Shown here one piece after another: positions 10,789 through 19,998 of a DNA stretch of 64,000 bases. The notes beneath the pieces were generated by a model. It worked only from the letters and a program-made list of their open reading frames with translations. It was not told where the DNA came from and did no database searches. The position numbers and the translations under genes were made by a program. Numbering within the stretch: the stretch's first letter is position 1; each line of letters starts with the position of its first letter. The DNA comes from Acinetobacter sp. NIPH 2100 (GTDB lineage: Bacteria > Pseudomonadota > Gammaproteobacteria > Pseudomonadales > Moraxellaceae): positions 372,001-436,000 of the forward strand of contig NZ_KB850224.1 of NCBI RefSeq assembly GCF_000369805.1, given 5' to 3'.

Positions 10789-11646
10789 ATGAAAAAACAA
10801 TTATTGATAGGTATCGCTGTTTTAAGTTTAGTGGCATGTACGGATGAGAATGATGATAGTTTCGGTACTGGTAAAAATGAGGGATTTTATAGTTATGATC
10901 TTGCTACGAAAAACTCTTCCAATAAGTTAACCAAGAAATTCTATCAAGTTAATAAAAATAGTGATCTTTTAGTGAGTTATACTGAAACGCCAGCATTGCA
11001 AACAGAAGCGTTACGTAACTTCATAACCAAAGATGGAATATCAACCATATTTCCACCACAGAATACAACGGGTGATTATATTATAGGTCGTAAAGCAACA
11101 TTTAATGATACTGTTTTAGAATACGAACCTTATAATTTAGACCAGAAAGCAACATTTAAACTCACTTATCAGCTCAAAAAAATTGATTTATCAGGCTTAA
11201 ACGTATCAGATTATATGCGTTATTTTCTGAAGCAAGCATCAGCCTCATCTTTTTTTAGTGATAGCACTTTAGAGATTATTCAGGCATTGCTATTGCCCAC
11301 GCAAGATAAGTTTTCTTCGGGTGCAATATGTTGGCAAAAACAAGTTCAGTTGAGTACTCAAGATTATATTGAATCTTATCCGACACAAAATCTTGAACAT
11401 GTTAGCACAAGTAATAATGTTCAAAATCAAGGGATTTGGCAAAATGCAGCTTGGACAGTTTTTGAATCTAATGCTGAGTTTAACTTAGCTGATACGAGAG
11501 TTCACTATCAAGGGAAAGAGCATTGGGGTTTTTTCCATACAACCAGAGAAGTTAATCCAATTTCCCCAACAAATGAGCTGGTCTGTGATTTCTTTAATGA
11601 GTCTGCTTTTAAGAGTGTTGATAATGTTTTAAGTAAAGTGTTTTAA
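10789..11646 (+). CDS. Lipoprotein, distant paralogue of the 8484 gene
   Basis: The 285-residue product starts with a short lipoprotein signal; the lipobox is SLVAC, with Cys17 as the anchor. The mature protein shares with the 8484-9581 product the segment IDLSGLN, a Cys in KFSSGAICWQ, a C-terminal Cys and the ending SVDNVLSKV. The remaining sequence has diverged and the Gly/Ser linker is missing. Two conserved Cys residues suggest a disulfide in the periplasm. It is isolated by the terminator at 10664, so it probably has its own promoter in the 164-bp gap upstream. Function unknown. Confidence 0.82.
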   Translation: MKKQLLIGIAVLSLVACTDENDDSFGTGKNEGFYSYDLATKNSSNKLTKKFYQVNKNSDLLVSYTETPALQTEALRNFITKDGISTIFPPQNTTGDYIIGRKATFNDTVLEYEPYNLDQKATFKLTYQLKKIDLSGLNVSDYMRYFLKQASASSFFSDSTLEIIQALLLPTQDKFSSGAICWQKQVQLSTQDYIESYPTQNLEHVSTSNNVQNQGIWQNAAWTVFESNAEFNLADTRVHYQGKEHWGFFHTTREVNPISPTNELVCDFFNESAFKSVDNVLSKVF

Positions 11647-11753
11647 TTTGGCATCGGTTAGATTGACTCAATGGATGGATTTCACAGCATGAGGCTTGAA
11701 ATTCATTGATACAGGCTACATCATCAACTTAATCTTGATTATGAAAGCCTGTC

Positions 11754-13553
11754 GTGAATCCAAACGCTCGAGAACACATTGAAAAAATACTTGCTCACAT
11801 GACTCAGTTACCTGGCGTTTATAAAATGCTCGGTAAGGATGGAGAGTTACTGTATGTGGGCAAAGCTAAAAATTTAAAAAATCGTGTATCGAGCTATTTT
11901 GTTAAGACCATTGAGCATCCTAAAACACAGGCCTTAGTTTCTCGTATTTATGATATTGAAAGCTTGGTGGTACGTTCCGAAACCGAAGCCTTATTACTTG
12001 AACAGAATCTGATTAAGCTGCATCGCCCAACCTACAACATCATGTTGCGCGACGATAAATCTTATGTCTATATTTTTGTCTCATCAGATAAACCCTATCC
12101 GCGTATTGCCAGTGGACGTGGCAAAGGCAAGCATCAGATTGGCAAGTTTTTTGGGCCCTATCCAAGTGCCTATAGTGCGCGTGATACGCTCTTAGTCTTA
12201 CAAAAACTGTTTAATGTGCGCCAATGTGAAAATAGCTACTTCTCGCAACGAAAACGCCCTTGTCTGCAATATCAGATCAAACGTTGTACCGCACCTTGCG
12301 TAGGCCTGATCAGTCCAGAAGAATATAAAGAAGATGTTGATAACTCCATCCGTTTTCTGCAGGGTGATACCAAAGAGCTGAATCAAGAGCTGATTGGAAA
12401 AATGGAGCAGGCGGCTGAAGCACTGGAATTTGAAAAAGCTGTTTTCTATCGCGATCGCTTGGCTTTGCTGCGTGAAGTTCAGGCACAACAAGCTGTTTTT
12501 AAAATCAAAGGTGAAGCCGATATCCTGGCGATTGCCTACCAAGCTGGGGTGACGTGCGTCCAAATTATGTATGTACGTAATGGGCGGATGCTGGGTGGAA
12601 AAAGCTATTTCCCAGATATGTTGGGCGATGATTTGGGGCAGATGCTCAGTGACTTTATCGCAAACTTCTATTTCCAAGTGGCCGATGAGGTTCCGACAGA
12701 GTTGATTGTCAATATTGATGTGCCTGACAAACCACAATTGGAAGAAGCTTTACAGCAAACTTTTAATAAAAAGGTCCAGATCAAGCATAAAGTGCGTGAG
12801 ACCCGTGCAGAGTGGTTAGAGTTGGCACAAATGAATGTGCAACATGCCATTAAAGGCAAACTCAGTAACCATCTAGAACTCAATGAGCGCTTTCATCAGC
12901 TTGAACAGGTGGTGGGGCGTCCAATTGATCGGATCGAATGTTTTGATATCAGTCATACCATGGGCGAAGCGCCGATTGCATCTTGTGTGGTCTTTGATCA
13001 AGGCGGGGCGAGAAAGCGCGATTATCGTCAATTTGCCATTCAAGACATTACTGGGGGCGATGATTATGCAGCAATGCGACAAGCCCTGACACGCCGTTAT
13101 AAAAAGAATATGTTGCCTGACCTGCTGCTTATCGATGGCGGTAAAGGACAACTGCATATGGCGATGGAGGTGATGCAGGAACTAGAGTTGGATGCATTTA
13201 TGATCGGGGTTTCCAAAGGTGAAGGACGTAAGCCCGGTTTGGAAACGCTACATTTTACCGATGGCACCAAGATTCAACTTCCAGAAGATCACAAAGCGCT
13301 ACACCTCATTCAACAGGTACGGGATGAAGCGCACCGTTTTGCAATTACCAAGCACCGAGCAAAGCGGGATAAACGTCGGAGCAGCTCTGTATTAGAGGCG
13401 ATTCCTGGTTTAGGGCCGAAACGTAGACGAGATCTTTTGACCCATTTTGGTGGGATACAAGGCGTACTCAGAGCATCGGAAAAAGAGTTAATGCTCGTTC
13501 CTGGTTTAGGAGAGGTTATGGCGAGAACGATTTATAAAATCTTGCATGAGTAA
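11754..13553 (+). CDS. uvrC: Excinuclease ABC subunit C
   Basis: UvrC makes the dual incisions of nucleotide excision repair when bound to the UvrB-DNA complex. The 599 residues show the GIY-YIG nuclease domain first ([19 protein letters not shown], about residues 20-40), then the UvrB-binding UVR motif around [17 protein letters not shown] (about 220-236). The RNase H-like C-terminal nuclease domain includes [11 protein letters not shown] and [11 protein letters not shown], and helix-hairpin-helix motifs [13 protein letters not shown] and VPGLGEVMA close the protein. Translation starts at GTG 11754, since the sequence just upstream lacks an in-frame ATG. A standalone gene; normal length. Confidence 0.97.
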   Translation: MNPNAREHIEKILAHMTQLPGVYKMLGKDGELLYVGKAKNLKNRVSSYFVKTIEHPKTQALVSRIYDIESLVVRSETEALLLEQNLIKLHRPTYNIMLRDDKSYVYIFVSSDKPYPRIASGRGKGKHQIGKFFGPYPSAYSARDTLLVLQKLFNVRQCENSYFSQRKRPCLQYQIKRCTAPCVGLISPEEYKEDVDNSIRFLQGDTKELNQELIGKMEQAAEALEFEKAVFYRDRLALLREVQAQQAVFKIKGEADILAIAYQAGVTCVQIMYVRNGRMLGGKSYFPDMLGDDLGQMLSDFIANFYFQVADEVPTELIVNIDVPDKPQLEEALQQTFNKKVQIKHKVRETRAEWLELAQMNVQHAIKGKLSNHLELNERFHQLEQVVGRPIDRIECFDISHTMGEAPIASCVVFDQGGARKRDYRQFAIQDITGGDDYAAMRQALTRRYKKNMLPDLLLIDGGKGQLHMAMEVMQELELDAFMIGVSKGEGRKPGLETLHFTDGTKIQLPEDHKALHLIQQVRDEAHRFAITKHRAKRDKRRSSSVLEAIPGLGPKRRRDLLTHFGGIQGVLRASEKELMLVPGLGEVMARTIYKILHE

Positions 13554-13658
13554 TTTGACCGATTGACCAAAACTTCCCAATACTGTTGTATCAAAGATCA
13601 TTCACAAATGACTAAAAACATTCAAAGATAGGGATGTTTTGAGGATCAAGGAAAAACA

Positions 13659-14456
13659 ATGTCATTGCTTCCGTTATATCAGCAGGTTGAACAACAGGAA
13701 TGGATTGATATTCCATCGGGTTGGCTACAAGGTCGTACCGTGTTTGGTGGTTTGGTTGCAGGATTATTGATCCAGAAAGCCCTTGATGCTGTTGATGATG
13801 CGGAAAAACAATTACTCAGCTGTAATATCACTTTTATCGGGCCGGTACAGGAAGGGCGAGCGAGACTCAGTGCTGAAATATTACGTGAAGGGAAATCTGT
13901 TACCACACTGGAAGTTAGGTTATGGCAGGATGATGCGGTTCAAAGTATTTTAATTGCCAGTTTTGGTACACAACGTGATTCGCGTATTCATGTACAGAAT
14001 TTGCCGCAGGTTCCAGATTATCCAACACCTGAGCAGCTAGATAAGACCTTCTATCTTGAAGGGTTAATGCCTGAGTGTTTACAACAATTTGAACTTTGCT
14101 GGGCAGAGGGCAGTTACCCAATGGCAGGCAGTAAAGTGCCAGACTTTGGTGGATGGAGCCGCTTTGCCCCCAACTTCCATCCGAATCGTGAGATGCAATT
14201 AGCCGATTTATTTGTACTGATGGATGTGTGGCCACCGGGTGTTTTACCAATGTTTAAGATGCCAGCTCCTGCAAGTTCACTCACGTGGCAAATTACCTAT
14301 TTGAATCCCATTTCAGATCAGGTTCAGGATTGGTTTAAATATAAAGTTGTGACTGAATATGCAGAACATGGTTATTCAACTGAATATGCGTATGTTTGGG
14401 ATCGTAAAAACCAGTTAATTGCGGTGCTTAGACAGACAGTTGTGGTTTTTGCCTAG
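13659..14456 (+). CDS. Acyl-CoA thioesterase-like double-hotdog protein
   Basis: The 265-residue product resembles the TesB-type/4HBT_3 thioesterase family, which hydrolyses acyl-CoA to free acid and CoA. The N-terminal hotdog contains the VFGGLVAGLLIQKALDAV helix and the SCNITFIGPV strand. The second hotdog includes FGGWSRFAP, where the Asp of the usual family motif is not obvious, and ends in ATEYAYVWD-like strands (STEYAYVWD). The gene stands between uvrC and pgsA with about 100-bp gaps, so it is probably transcribed alone. Chain-length preference cannot be read from sequence. It is cytoplasmic, with no signal or membrane segment. Confidence 0.8.
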   Translation: MSLLPLYQQVEQQEWIDIPSGWLQGRTVFGGLVAGLLIQKALDAVDDAEKQLLSCNITFIGPVQEGRARLSAEILREGKSVTTLEVRLWQDDAVQSILIASFGTQRDSRIHVQNLPQVPDYPTPEQLDKTFYLEGLMPECLQQFELCWAEGSYPMAGSKVPDFGGWSRFAPNFHPNREMQLADLFVLMDVWPPGVLPMFKMPAPASSLTWQITYLNPISDQVQDWFKYKVVTEYAEHGYSTEYAYVWDRKNQLIAVLRQTVVVFA

Positions 14457-14561
14457 TCGACACTACGGTGCATTTCGTATAAAGTTGCTGACACATGAAT
14501 ACAATCTCAGCACATCCTTTGTGCAGTATGCATATTTGATGCGAACAACATGGCGGTGTTT

Positions 14562-15149
14562 ATGAGCACAGGGCAGATCCTGAACATTCCTAATATTTTA
14601 ACTTTGGCACGTATTGCCTTTATCCCTGTATTTTTGGTGATTGCTTATTGGCCACCAGCAATCGGGATTGCTGAGCATCATGGGGGAATGATGCGCCATA
14701 TGGTACTGACTGCAATATTTATTATTGCTGCAGTAACCGATTGGTTTGATGGCTATTTGGCGAGAACTTTAAACCAGACATCTGCTTTTGGTCGCTTTCT
14801 TGACCCTGTTGCGGATAAGTTAATGGTGGCCGCAGCACTGATTGTATTGGTGCAATGGCAGCCGACCATTTCAATGGCTTTCGCTGCGATTGTGATTATT
14901 TCTCGTGAAATTACTGTTTCTGCATTGCGTGAGTGGATGGCAGAGTTGGGAGCGCGTACAAATGTGGCAGTCTCGACAGTGGGGAAATATAAAACAGCAT
15001 TTCAAATGATCGCCATTAGTGTGTTCTTGTTGAACTGGAAGCCTTTGGAAATTTGGGCTTATGCCTTGCTTTACGCTGCGGTGATACTCACGCTTTGGTC
15101 GATGTTTATTTACCTTAAAGCCGCTTGGCCGTACTTAAAACAACCCTGA
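14562..15149 (+). CDS. pgsA: CDP-diacylglycerol--glycerol-3-phosphate 3-phosphatidyltransferase
   Basis: PgsA makes phosphatidylglycerol phosphate from CDP-diacylglycerol and glycerol-3-phosphate in the inner membrane. The CDP-alcohol phosphatidyltransferase signature is complete: DG-x2-AR in DWFDGYLAR, then G-x3-D-x3-D in GRFLDPVADK. Four or more hydrophobic helices are visible. I place the start at the ATG at 14562 (MSTGQILNIPN, 195 residues). The ATG at 14550 in the same frame would add MAVF, and neither has a good ribosome site, so the start is uncertain by four codons. A terminator follows at 15175. Confidence 0.93.
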   Translation: MSTGQILNIPNILTLARIAFIPVFLVIAYWPPAIGIAEHHGGMMRHMVLTAIFIIAAVTDWFDGYLARTLNQTSAFGRFLDPVADKLMVAAALIVLVQWQPTISMAFAAIVIISREITVSALREWMAELGARTNVAVSTVGKYKTAFQMIAISVFLLNWKPLEIWAYALLYAAVILTLWSMFIYLKAAWPYLKQP

Positions 15150-15174
15150 TAGCTCTATATATTTGACAGAAAAG

Positions 15175-15198
15175 GCCTTCTATTGAGAGGGCTTTTTT
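15175..15198 (+). terminator. Rho-independent terminator after pgsA
   Basis: GCCTTC at 15175-15180 pairs with GAGGGC at 15187-15192, including one G-U pair. Six T residues follow directly. Confidence 0.75.
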
Positions 15199-15223
15199 AT
15201 TGTGCTATAAAAAAATCAGACAA

Positions 15224-15251
15224 GAAAAAAGCCCATCACAAAAATGAGCTT
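15224..15251 (-). terminator. Rho-independent terminator for the IclR gene
   Basis: On the minus strand, AAGCTCAT (15251-15244) pairs with ATGGGCTT (15236-15229), with one G-U pair, and a T run follows (15230 down to 15225). It is about 115 bp beyond the IclR stop codon. Confidence 0.7.
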
Positions 15252-15365
15252 AGTTCTCTGAGGAAAGTCATGCTCTTTTGGGAGAGTATGCTGAAGAACA
15301 TAATCATCATATGAGAATTTATTGAAATTTACAACAGTGAAAAATGTAAATGTTTTTTAATATTC

Positions 15366-16145
15366 TCAGTTTTGATTGTTTTGAATTTCTGAAAGCGTTG
15401 CAAATTTATGCTCGATTTGAGTTGCATTATTTTGCAAAATTTCAATTAACTTTTGAATGTTGATGAAATCAAAACGATTCTTCGAGGCGACTAAAGTCAG
15501 TGCAATTGGAGCTTCTTTATTTGAAAATCGGATAGGAACTGACAAGCTGCAAAGCTGAGGATCAATCTCACCTTGTGACAAGTAGAAACTTTGCTTTTTA
15601 ATTCTCCGCATGTGTTGAATGAACTCATCTTCAGTCTGTGCAAATCCGACTTGAGCCAATTCTTTCGAAAACTGCTGATAATAGCCTTGAATACGTTGTT
15701 TGGTTAAATGTGCAATGACGATTTTAGGGGAGGCGCCGACATAGACGGGTCGTGGACAGCCCCGTCCAAAAGAAAGGAGTTCTGCATCTTTAAAGGTTTC
15801 ATGATGCAGGTCGATACAATAATCATGATTTAAATAGGTCAGCAAACAGCACAGTTCAGTACGTTCTACGATATCTCGCATAAAGGGAATGCTGATCTGA
15901 ACCAGAGGATCGGTACTATGCGAAATATAGTCTAAAACCGCAATTTTAGAGCCAAGCGTATAGTCGCCAGAAGTACCGCTGATTCGTTTGAGCATATCGG
16001 CAGAAACGAGTTCTTTTAGATAACGATAGGCTGTTGGTTTGGATAGGCTCAGCTCATCACAAATGATATCGACATTGATAATCGGACGTGAAACTGAAAA
16101 TAAATCCAGCACGGTGAGAATTTTACCAAAACTCGAAATTGCCAT
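15366..16145 (-). CDS. IclR-family transcriptional regulator
   Basis: The 259-residue protein has the IclR layout. An N-terminal winged helix-turn-helix (about residues 5-65) contains the recognition region LSKPTAYRYLKELVSADML. The C-terminal effector-binding domain contains FGRGCPRPVYVGASPK and SLSVPIRF segments. IclR proteins of Acinetobacter (PobR, PcaU) often respond to aromatic acids. Here it is transcribed divergently from an aromatic-acid-type efflux operon across a 427-bp gap holding two perfect palindromes, so it is the likely regulator of that operon. The effector is unknown. AAGGAG lies rather far (13 nt) from the ATG at 16145. Confidence 0.9.
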   Translation of the reverse strand: MAISSFGKILTVLDLFSVSRPIINVDIICDELSLSKPTAYRYLKELVSADMLKRISGTSGDYTLGSKIAVLDYISHSTDPLVQISIPFMRDIVERTELCCLLTYLNHDYCIDLHHETFKDAELLSFGRGCPRPVYVGASPKIVIAHLTKQRIQGYYQQFSKELAQVGFAQTEDEFIQHMRRIKKQSFYLSQGEIDPQLCSLSVPIRFSNKEAPIALTLVASKNRFDFINIQKLIEILQNNATQIEHKFATLSEIQNNQN

Positions 16146-16238
16146 GATGAGTTGTCTACTCCTTAAAAAATAACGTGAAAACCGAACTTTTATTGCTTTA
16201 TAGCAGAAAAGCGCAAGGTCGTGAATGGACTTTTAAAT

Positions 16239-16256
16239 TTGATCATTCGAGATCAA
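16239..16256. promoter_or_regulatory. Candidate operator, TTGATC-N6-GATCAA
   Basis: A perfect 6-bp inverted repeat with a 6-bp spacer lies 94 bp upstream of the IclR start codon. The size suits a dimeric regulator half-site pair. Its use by the IclR protein is inference. Confidence 0.4.
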
Positions 16257-16320
16257 TAAATTAACCACTATCCTGAGAAAATGAATTACTTTTATTGGGA
16301 TTATTCTAAATTAAAATTAA

Positions 16321-16343
16321 AAATTATCAAATAGTGATAATTT
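16321..16343. promoter_or_regulatory. Candidate operator, 9-bp perfect inverted repeat
   Basis: AAATTATCA and TGATAATTT form perfect 9-bp arms around a 5-bp spacer. The palindrome ends 3 bp before a TTGACT -35-like hexamer pointing toward the efflux operon. There is no T run that would make it a terminator. It is the strongest operator candidate in this gap. Confidence 0.5.
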
Positions 16344-16572
16344 ATGTTGACTATTTCACTCTGTTTTGAAAAAATTAGCAACACAATGTCTTATTGGGAT
16401 AATTATTTTTAGGATTTCTGGTCTAAAAATACCCAACATTGTGTATCACGCCCAATCCTCAGCTTTATTGATATCGGTTGCCCTGATTCGAATTTCTCAA
16501 ATCAGTCAGGACGAGTCGTCACTTTTTAGTGATGTAAGAATGGTAATGCTGAATCTGAATTGAGACACGTTC

Positions 16573-18666
16573 ATGCTATTTAAACAGTTGTTGGCTTTTA
16601 GACCGAGTCGACTCGACCTCATTTTTGCGTGCAAAACATTTGTGGCAGGTATGCTGGCACTGTTTATCTCGTTTGAATTAGATTTAATTAATCCAATGTG
16701 GTCGATTGGTACAGTCTTAATTATCGCCAGTCCGTACTCGGGTATGGTGTCTTCAAAGTGTGTCTATCGTTTGGTCGGTACGATTGCAGGGGCGATAATT
16801 GCTTTATTGCTCACACCGCATTTCATCAATACGCCGTGGCTGTTCACCATTATTTTGTCGTTATGGGTGGGCTTTGCTTTATACATATCATTGCTTGACC
16901 GTACTGCTCGTAGTTATGTCTTTATGCTGGCAGGCTATTCAACGGCTATGATTGCCTATAATGCCATTACCTATATCGACACCTACAATATTTTTGATAT
17001 TGCCTTGGCACGAGTCTTGGAAATCTCAATTGGTGTGATAGCAACGGCAGTGGTATCGGCAACTTTCTTTCCAGTTCATGTTGGTGCAATGATCAAGCAG
17101 CGTGTCAACAAGACCTTAAGTGATTTGGAAAGCACCTTTGAAAGATTAATTAAAGTTCAGGATGAACCTGAGAATTACACTCAGGTTTTGTCGGTGATCA
17201 CCCGTGATGCTTCAGATATTCATGCCTTGGCAGTACATCTGGCATATGAAAAAGGTGAGCTCAATGGTATGACCAAACCTTTACAGGAAATGCTACATCA
17301 GGTTTCATTGGTAGTCGCCAATCTGGTTGCATTGTCTCAGCGAGTCAAACAGTTACAGCAAATGCAGCTGGTTGACCTTGCACCGCATTTAAATCGTATT
17401 CATCAACATACACTGGCATTTTTAAAGCAGGAAAGAGCGCTGGTTCCAAGCGATTTGCAGCAGCTTCCTGTGGGTTTTGAAGAGGATTTTGCTGAACTGA
17501 TTGCGATGGCATCATCTGAACAACAAATCGTGCTGGCTGCATTGAAAATGGATGTTCGGCATTTTATTGCCAATATTTTGGCGGTGAAGTTGATCTGGCA
17601 GCAGATCCAACAAGGTCAAAAAGATATTCCCGCTGAGATTACAGCAATCACAACCAAATATCCGAGTTTGCATCGCGATCACGGCATTGCGATTCGTGGC
17701 GGGATTAGCGCGGTACTGATTACCTTTATTGTGACAGGAGCATGGATTTTATCGGGTTGGAAAACAGGTTTTATGATGGCACAAATGGGTGCGATTACCG
17801 CCTGTATTCTTACGGCTTTGGATAACCCTGTACCTGTACTCAGAATCTTTATTTGGGGCAGTGTTGTCTCGGCAGGTCTAGTGTTTTTATACGCCTTTGG
17901 CATCTTTCCGCATGTGACTCATTTCTGGCAGTTGGCTTTGGTACTCTTTCCAGTATTTCTTGTAGCGGTCACGATGATGGCAAATCAGATGTTGATGCCG
18001 ATCGGGATGGTGCTTGGGATTAATACCATGATGGGTTTGAACTTGCATAATCAATATACGATGGATGCGGTTTCTTATCTGGATGGCTCTTTTGGGATGA
18101 TATTAGGGGTTTTGGTGTCTCTGATTGTCATTAATTTGGTCCGTGCAATTTCACCAGATACCAGTGCGACGCGGATTTTGGCTTTACATTATCAAGCGAT
18201 GCGACAAACTCTGTATTTGTCTTATGGCAGTGATTTTAAAATCCATTTGCGCAGTATGTTAGACCGTGTCGGGGTATTGAATACCAAGATGGTACAAAAT
18301 ACTGAGATTAAAACCGCGATTCAACATGCGTTGGTTGAAAGTAGCTCGACGGTTGATTTGGTAAGGTTACAAGAAATTAGCCAGAAGTTACCGCAACAGA
18401 CAGCGCTGCAAAGTGAACTCAACGTATTGCAGCAGCAACTCGCTGACTATTTTTATGCCCAAGAAAAACAGCTGTCAATCAATCATTTCCCAATACACAT
18501 TGTGCAGCAAATAGAACGTTTGCAGCGTATGGCACAACAGGTTGAAGATGTTCAATTGCACCAGCGACTGTTGATTTCTCTCAATAATATTTGCGAAAGC
18601 ATTGGTCATGTCTCAACAGAGCAGATGTATTCGGATATATACGGCTTAGGTGTATCTCATGGGTGA
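16573..18666 (+). CDS. FUSC-family (AaeB/YccS-like) efflux membrane protein
   Basis: The 697-residue inner-membrane protein has two blocks of membrane helices (about residues 18-170 and 370-530), each followed by a soluble helical domain, the architecture of the fusaric acid resistance/AaeB family. The first block contains INPMWSIGTVLIIASPYSG, typical of the family. With the DUF1656 protein and the HlyD-type adaptor downstream it forms a three-gene efflux unit like E. coli aaeXAB, although here the FUSC gene is first. In E. coli this system exports aromatic carboxylic acids. The substrate here is inferred and not proven, so I give no symbol. Confidence 0.9.
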   Translation: MLFKQLLAFRPSRLDLIFACKTFVAGMLALFISFELDLINPMWSIGTVLIIASPYSGMVSSKCVYRLVGTIAGAIIALLLTPHFINTPWLFTIILSLWVGFALYISLLDRTARSYVFMLAGYSTAMIAYNAITYIDTYNIFDIALARVLEISIGVIATAVVSATFFPVHVGAMIKQRVNKTLSDLESTFERLIKVQDEPENYTQVLSVITRDASDIHALAVHLAYEKGELNGMTKPLQEMLHQVSLVVANLVALSQRVKQLQQMQLVDLAPHLNRIHQHTLAFLKQERALVPSDLQQLPVGFEEDFAELIAMASSEQQIVLAALKMDVRHFIANILAVKLIWQQIQQGQKDIPAEITAITTKYPSLHRDHGIAIRGGISAVLITFIVTGAWILSGWKTGFMMAQMGAITACILTALDNPVPVLRIFIWGSVVSAGLVFLYAFGIFPHVTHFWQLALVLFPVFLVAVTMMANQMLMPIGMVLGINTMMGLNLHNQYTMDAVSYLDGSFGMILGVLVSLIVINLVRAISPDTSATRILALHYQAMRQTLYLSYGSDFKIHLRSMLDRVGVLNTKMVQNTEIKTAIQHALVESSSTVDLVRLQEISQKLPQQTALQSELNVLQQQLADYFYAQEKQLSINHFPIHIVQQIERLQRMAQQVEDVQLHQRLLISLNNICESIGHVSTEQMYSDIYGLGVSHG

Positions 18667-18865
18667 AATTAATGTTTATGGGATTTATATCCCAATCCTT
18701 TTGGTGCAAGCCATTATTGCCTATGTGCTGTTCAAGTTGGTGAGTCCTTTTATTGATCGTGCGGCAATCAAGGGCTGGATCGCCTTACCGAGTATTTTCA
18801 ACCTATGTTTTTACTTTGGTTTGTTGCTTGTGGTGCATTGGTTGTTTGTGTGGCTGTGGGCTTAA
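18659..18865 (+). CDS. DUF1656 small membrane protein (AaeX-like)
   Basis: The 68-residue protein has two membrane helices and starts MGEINVYGIYIP, the usual family start, so I chose the ATG at 18659 over the GTG at 18650. It overlaps the end of the FUSC gene by 8 bp, which suggests translational coupling. AaeX-type proteins are consistently encoded with FUSC and HlyD partners. Their biochemical role is not established. The final residues VHWLFVWLWA form the second helix. Confidence 0.88.
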   Translation: MGEINVYGIYIPILLVQAIIAYVLFKLVSPFIDRAAIKGWIALPSIFNLCFYFGLLLVVHWLFVWLWA

Positions 18866-18930
18866 GGTCTTTGAATAAATGCTTATTCTGAAATTTAATG
18901 ATTTAAAAGAAAGTGGTAGAGGTGATGAAC

Positions 18931-19932
18931 ATGAATGCATTTGATGTGCGAAAAATCATACGTCCTATTGTATTGATATTGGCAGTTCTGATTGCTGTAT
19001 ATACGGTGGTGCATTTATGGAATTACTACAATGCTGCTCCGTGGACGCGTGATGGTCGTATCCGTGGTGATGTGATTCAGGTTGCATCTGACGTTAACGG
19101 CTTAGTCACCGAAGTGCTGGTTCAAGATAACCAGACGGTGAAAAAAGGGCAGGTACTTTTTAAAATTGATGTGGCACGTCAAGCACTGGATGTTGAGCAA
19201 GCTAAATCAGATTTAGCCAAAGCCAAAGCAGGTCTGGCACAAGCACATGCCAATCTAGCCGGTGCAAAAGCCAGTTTGGTCAAGACTGAAGCGAATAAAA
19301 AGCTGGCAGAAAGAAATGCAGCTCGATATGCAAGCTTGATGGATGGCGCGATTTCAAAGCAGGAACAGGATCAAGTATTTGCTGTGCGTGATCAAGCTGT
19401 AGCTGAAAAAGAGCAACTGACGGCCAATATTGAACAAGCCAATGCTGCCATTCAACAACAACAAGCCTTAATTGAGGTTGCGAATAGTAACCTGCATTTG
19501 GCGCAGTTGAATTTGCATCGCTCGGAGGTGATTGCTCCAGCGGACGGAACCTTATCAAACTTTGATTTGCGCGTGGGTAATTACGTCAAAGTTGGGCAGG
19601 CGGTTGCAGCACTTTTAGATCGCCAACAGCTTTATGTCGTCGGTTACTTTGAAGAAACCAAATTGAACCGTATTCATGTCGGTGATTCGGCAACTGTCCA
19701 ACTGATGGGGGACCGTCAGCAGATTCGTGGACATGTACAAGGCATCGCGACAGGGATTGAAGATCGCGAGCGTTCAGGCAGCTCTAATCTGTTGGCAAAT
19801 GTGAATCCAACCTTTAGTTGGGTGCGTTTGGCGCAACGTGTACCAGTGAAAATTGTTTTAGATGAACAACCGCATAATCCATTGGCCTTTGTTTCTGGGC
19901 GTACCGCAACGGTTAGAATTATTGAGAAATGA
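18931..19932 (+). CDS. HlyD-family periplasmic adaptor (AaeA/EmrA-like)
   Basis: The 333-residue membrane-fusion protein has an N-terminal membrane helix (about residues 8-30), a split lipoyl domain starting AAPWTRDGRIRGDVIQVA, a long Ala/Lys/Gln-rich coiled-coil hairpin (about 95-190), then beta-barrel segments containing LNRIHVGDSATVQL. It would link the FUSC pump to an outer-membrane channel. I prefer the ATG at 18931, because AGAGG lies 8 bp upstream; in-frame GTG 18913 and ATG 18925 fit less well. It is the last gene of the efflux operon and faces ruvX convergently. No outer-membrane factor is encoded in the window. Confidence 0.9.
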   Translation: MNAFDVRKIIRPIVLILAVLIAVYTVVHLWNYYNAAPWTRDGRIRGDVIQVASDVNGLVTEVLVQDNQTVKKGQVLFKIDVARQALDVEQAKSDLAKAKAGLAQAHANLAGAKASLVKTEANKKLAERNAARYASLMDGAISKQEQDQVFAVRDQAVAEKEQLTANIEQANAAIQQQQALIEVANSNLHLAQLNLHRSEVIAPADGTLSNFDLRVGNYVKVGQAVAALLDRQQLYVVGYFEETKLNRIHVGDSATVQLMGDRQQIRGHVQGIATGIEDRERSGSSNLLANVNPTFSWVRLAQRVPVKIVLDEQPHNPLAFVSGRTATVRIIEK

Positions 19933-19950
19933 TGTTGTTGACTTGCACTG

Positions 19951-19968
19951 AGCGGCACGGATGCCGCT
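19951..19968. other. Stem-loop between convergent genes
   Basis: AGCGGCA and TGCCGCT form a perfect 7-bp stem with a 4-nt loop between the adaptor gene and ruvX. There is no T run on either side, so it is not a typical intrinsic terminator. Confidence 0.5.
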
Positions 19969-19998
19969 ATGTTGAAAGAACTGGAGGGCGATTTCTTT

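Larger units (their letters stand above)
16146..16572. other. Divergent regulatory region, IclR gene / efflux operon
   Basis: This 427-bp AT-rich gap holds two perfect palindromes, listed separately. A TTGACT at 16347-16352 lies just after the second palindrome, but a good -10 at the right spacing is not visible. An open frame at 16366-16563 (65 codons) has poor coding character and I do not call it. Confidence 0.6.

Noticed and set aside
12198..12737. Long open frame (179 codons) antisense to uvrC
   Set aside because: It lies wholly inside a complete, motif-intact uvrC, has no family features and no ribosome site.
16366..16563. 65-codon frame upstream of the efflux operon
   Set aside because: No ribosome site or family signal; lies in the likely promoter region.
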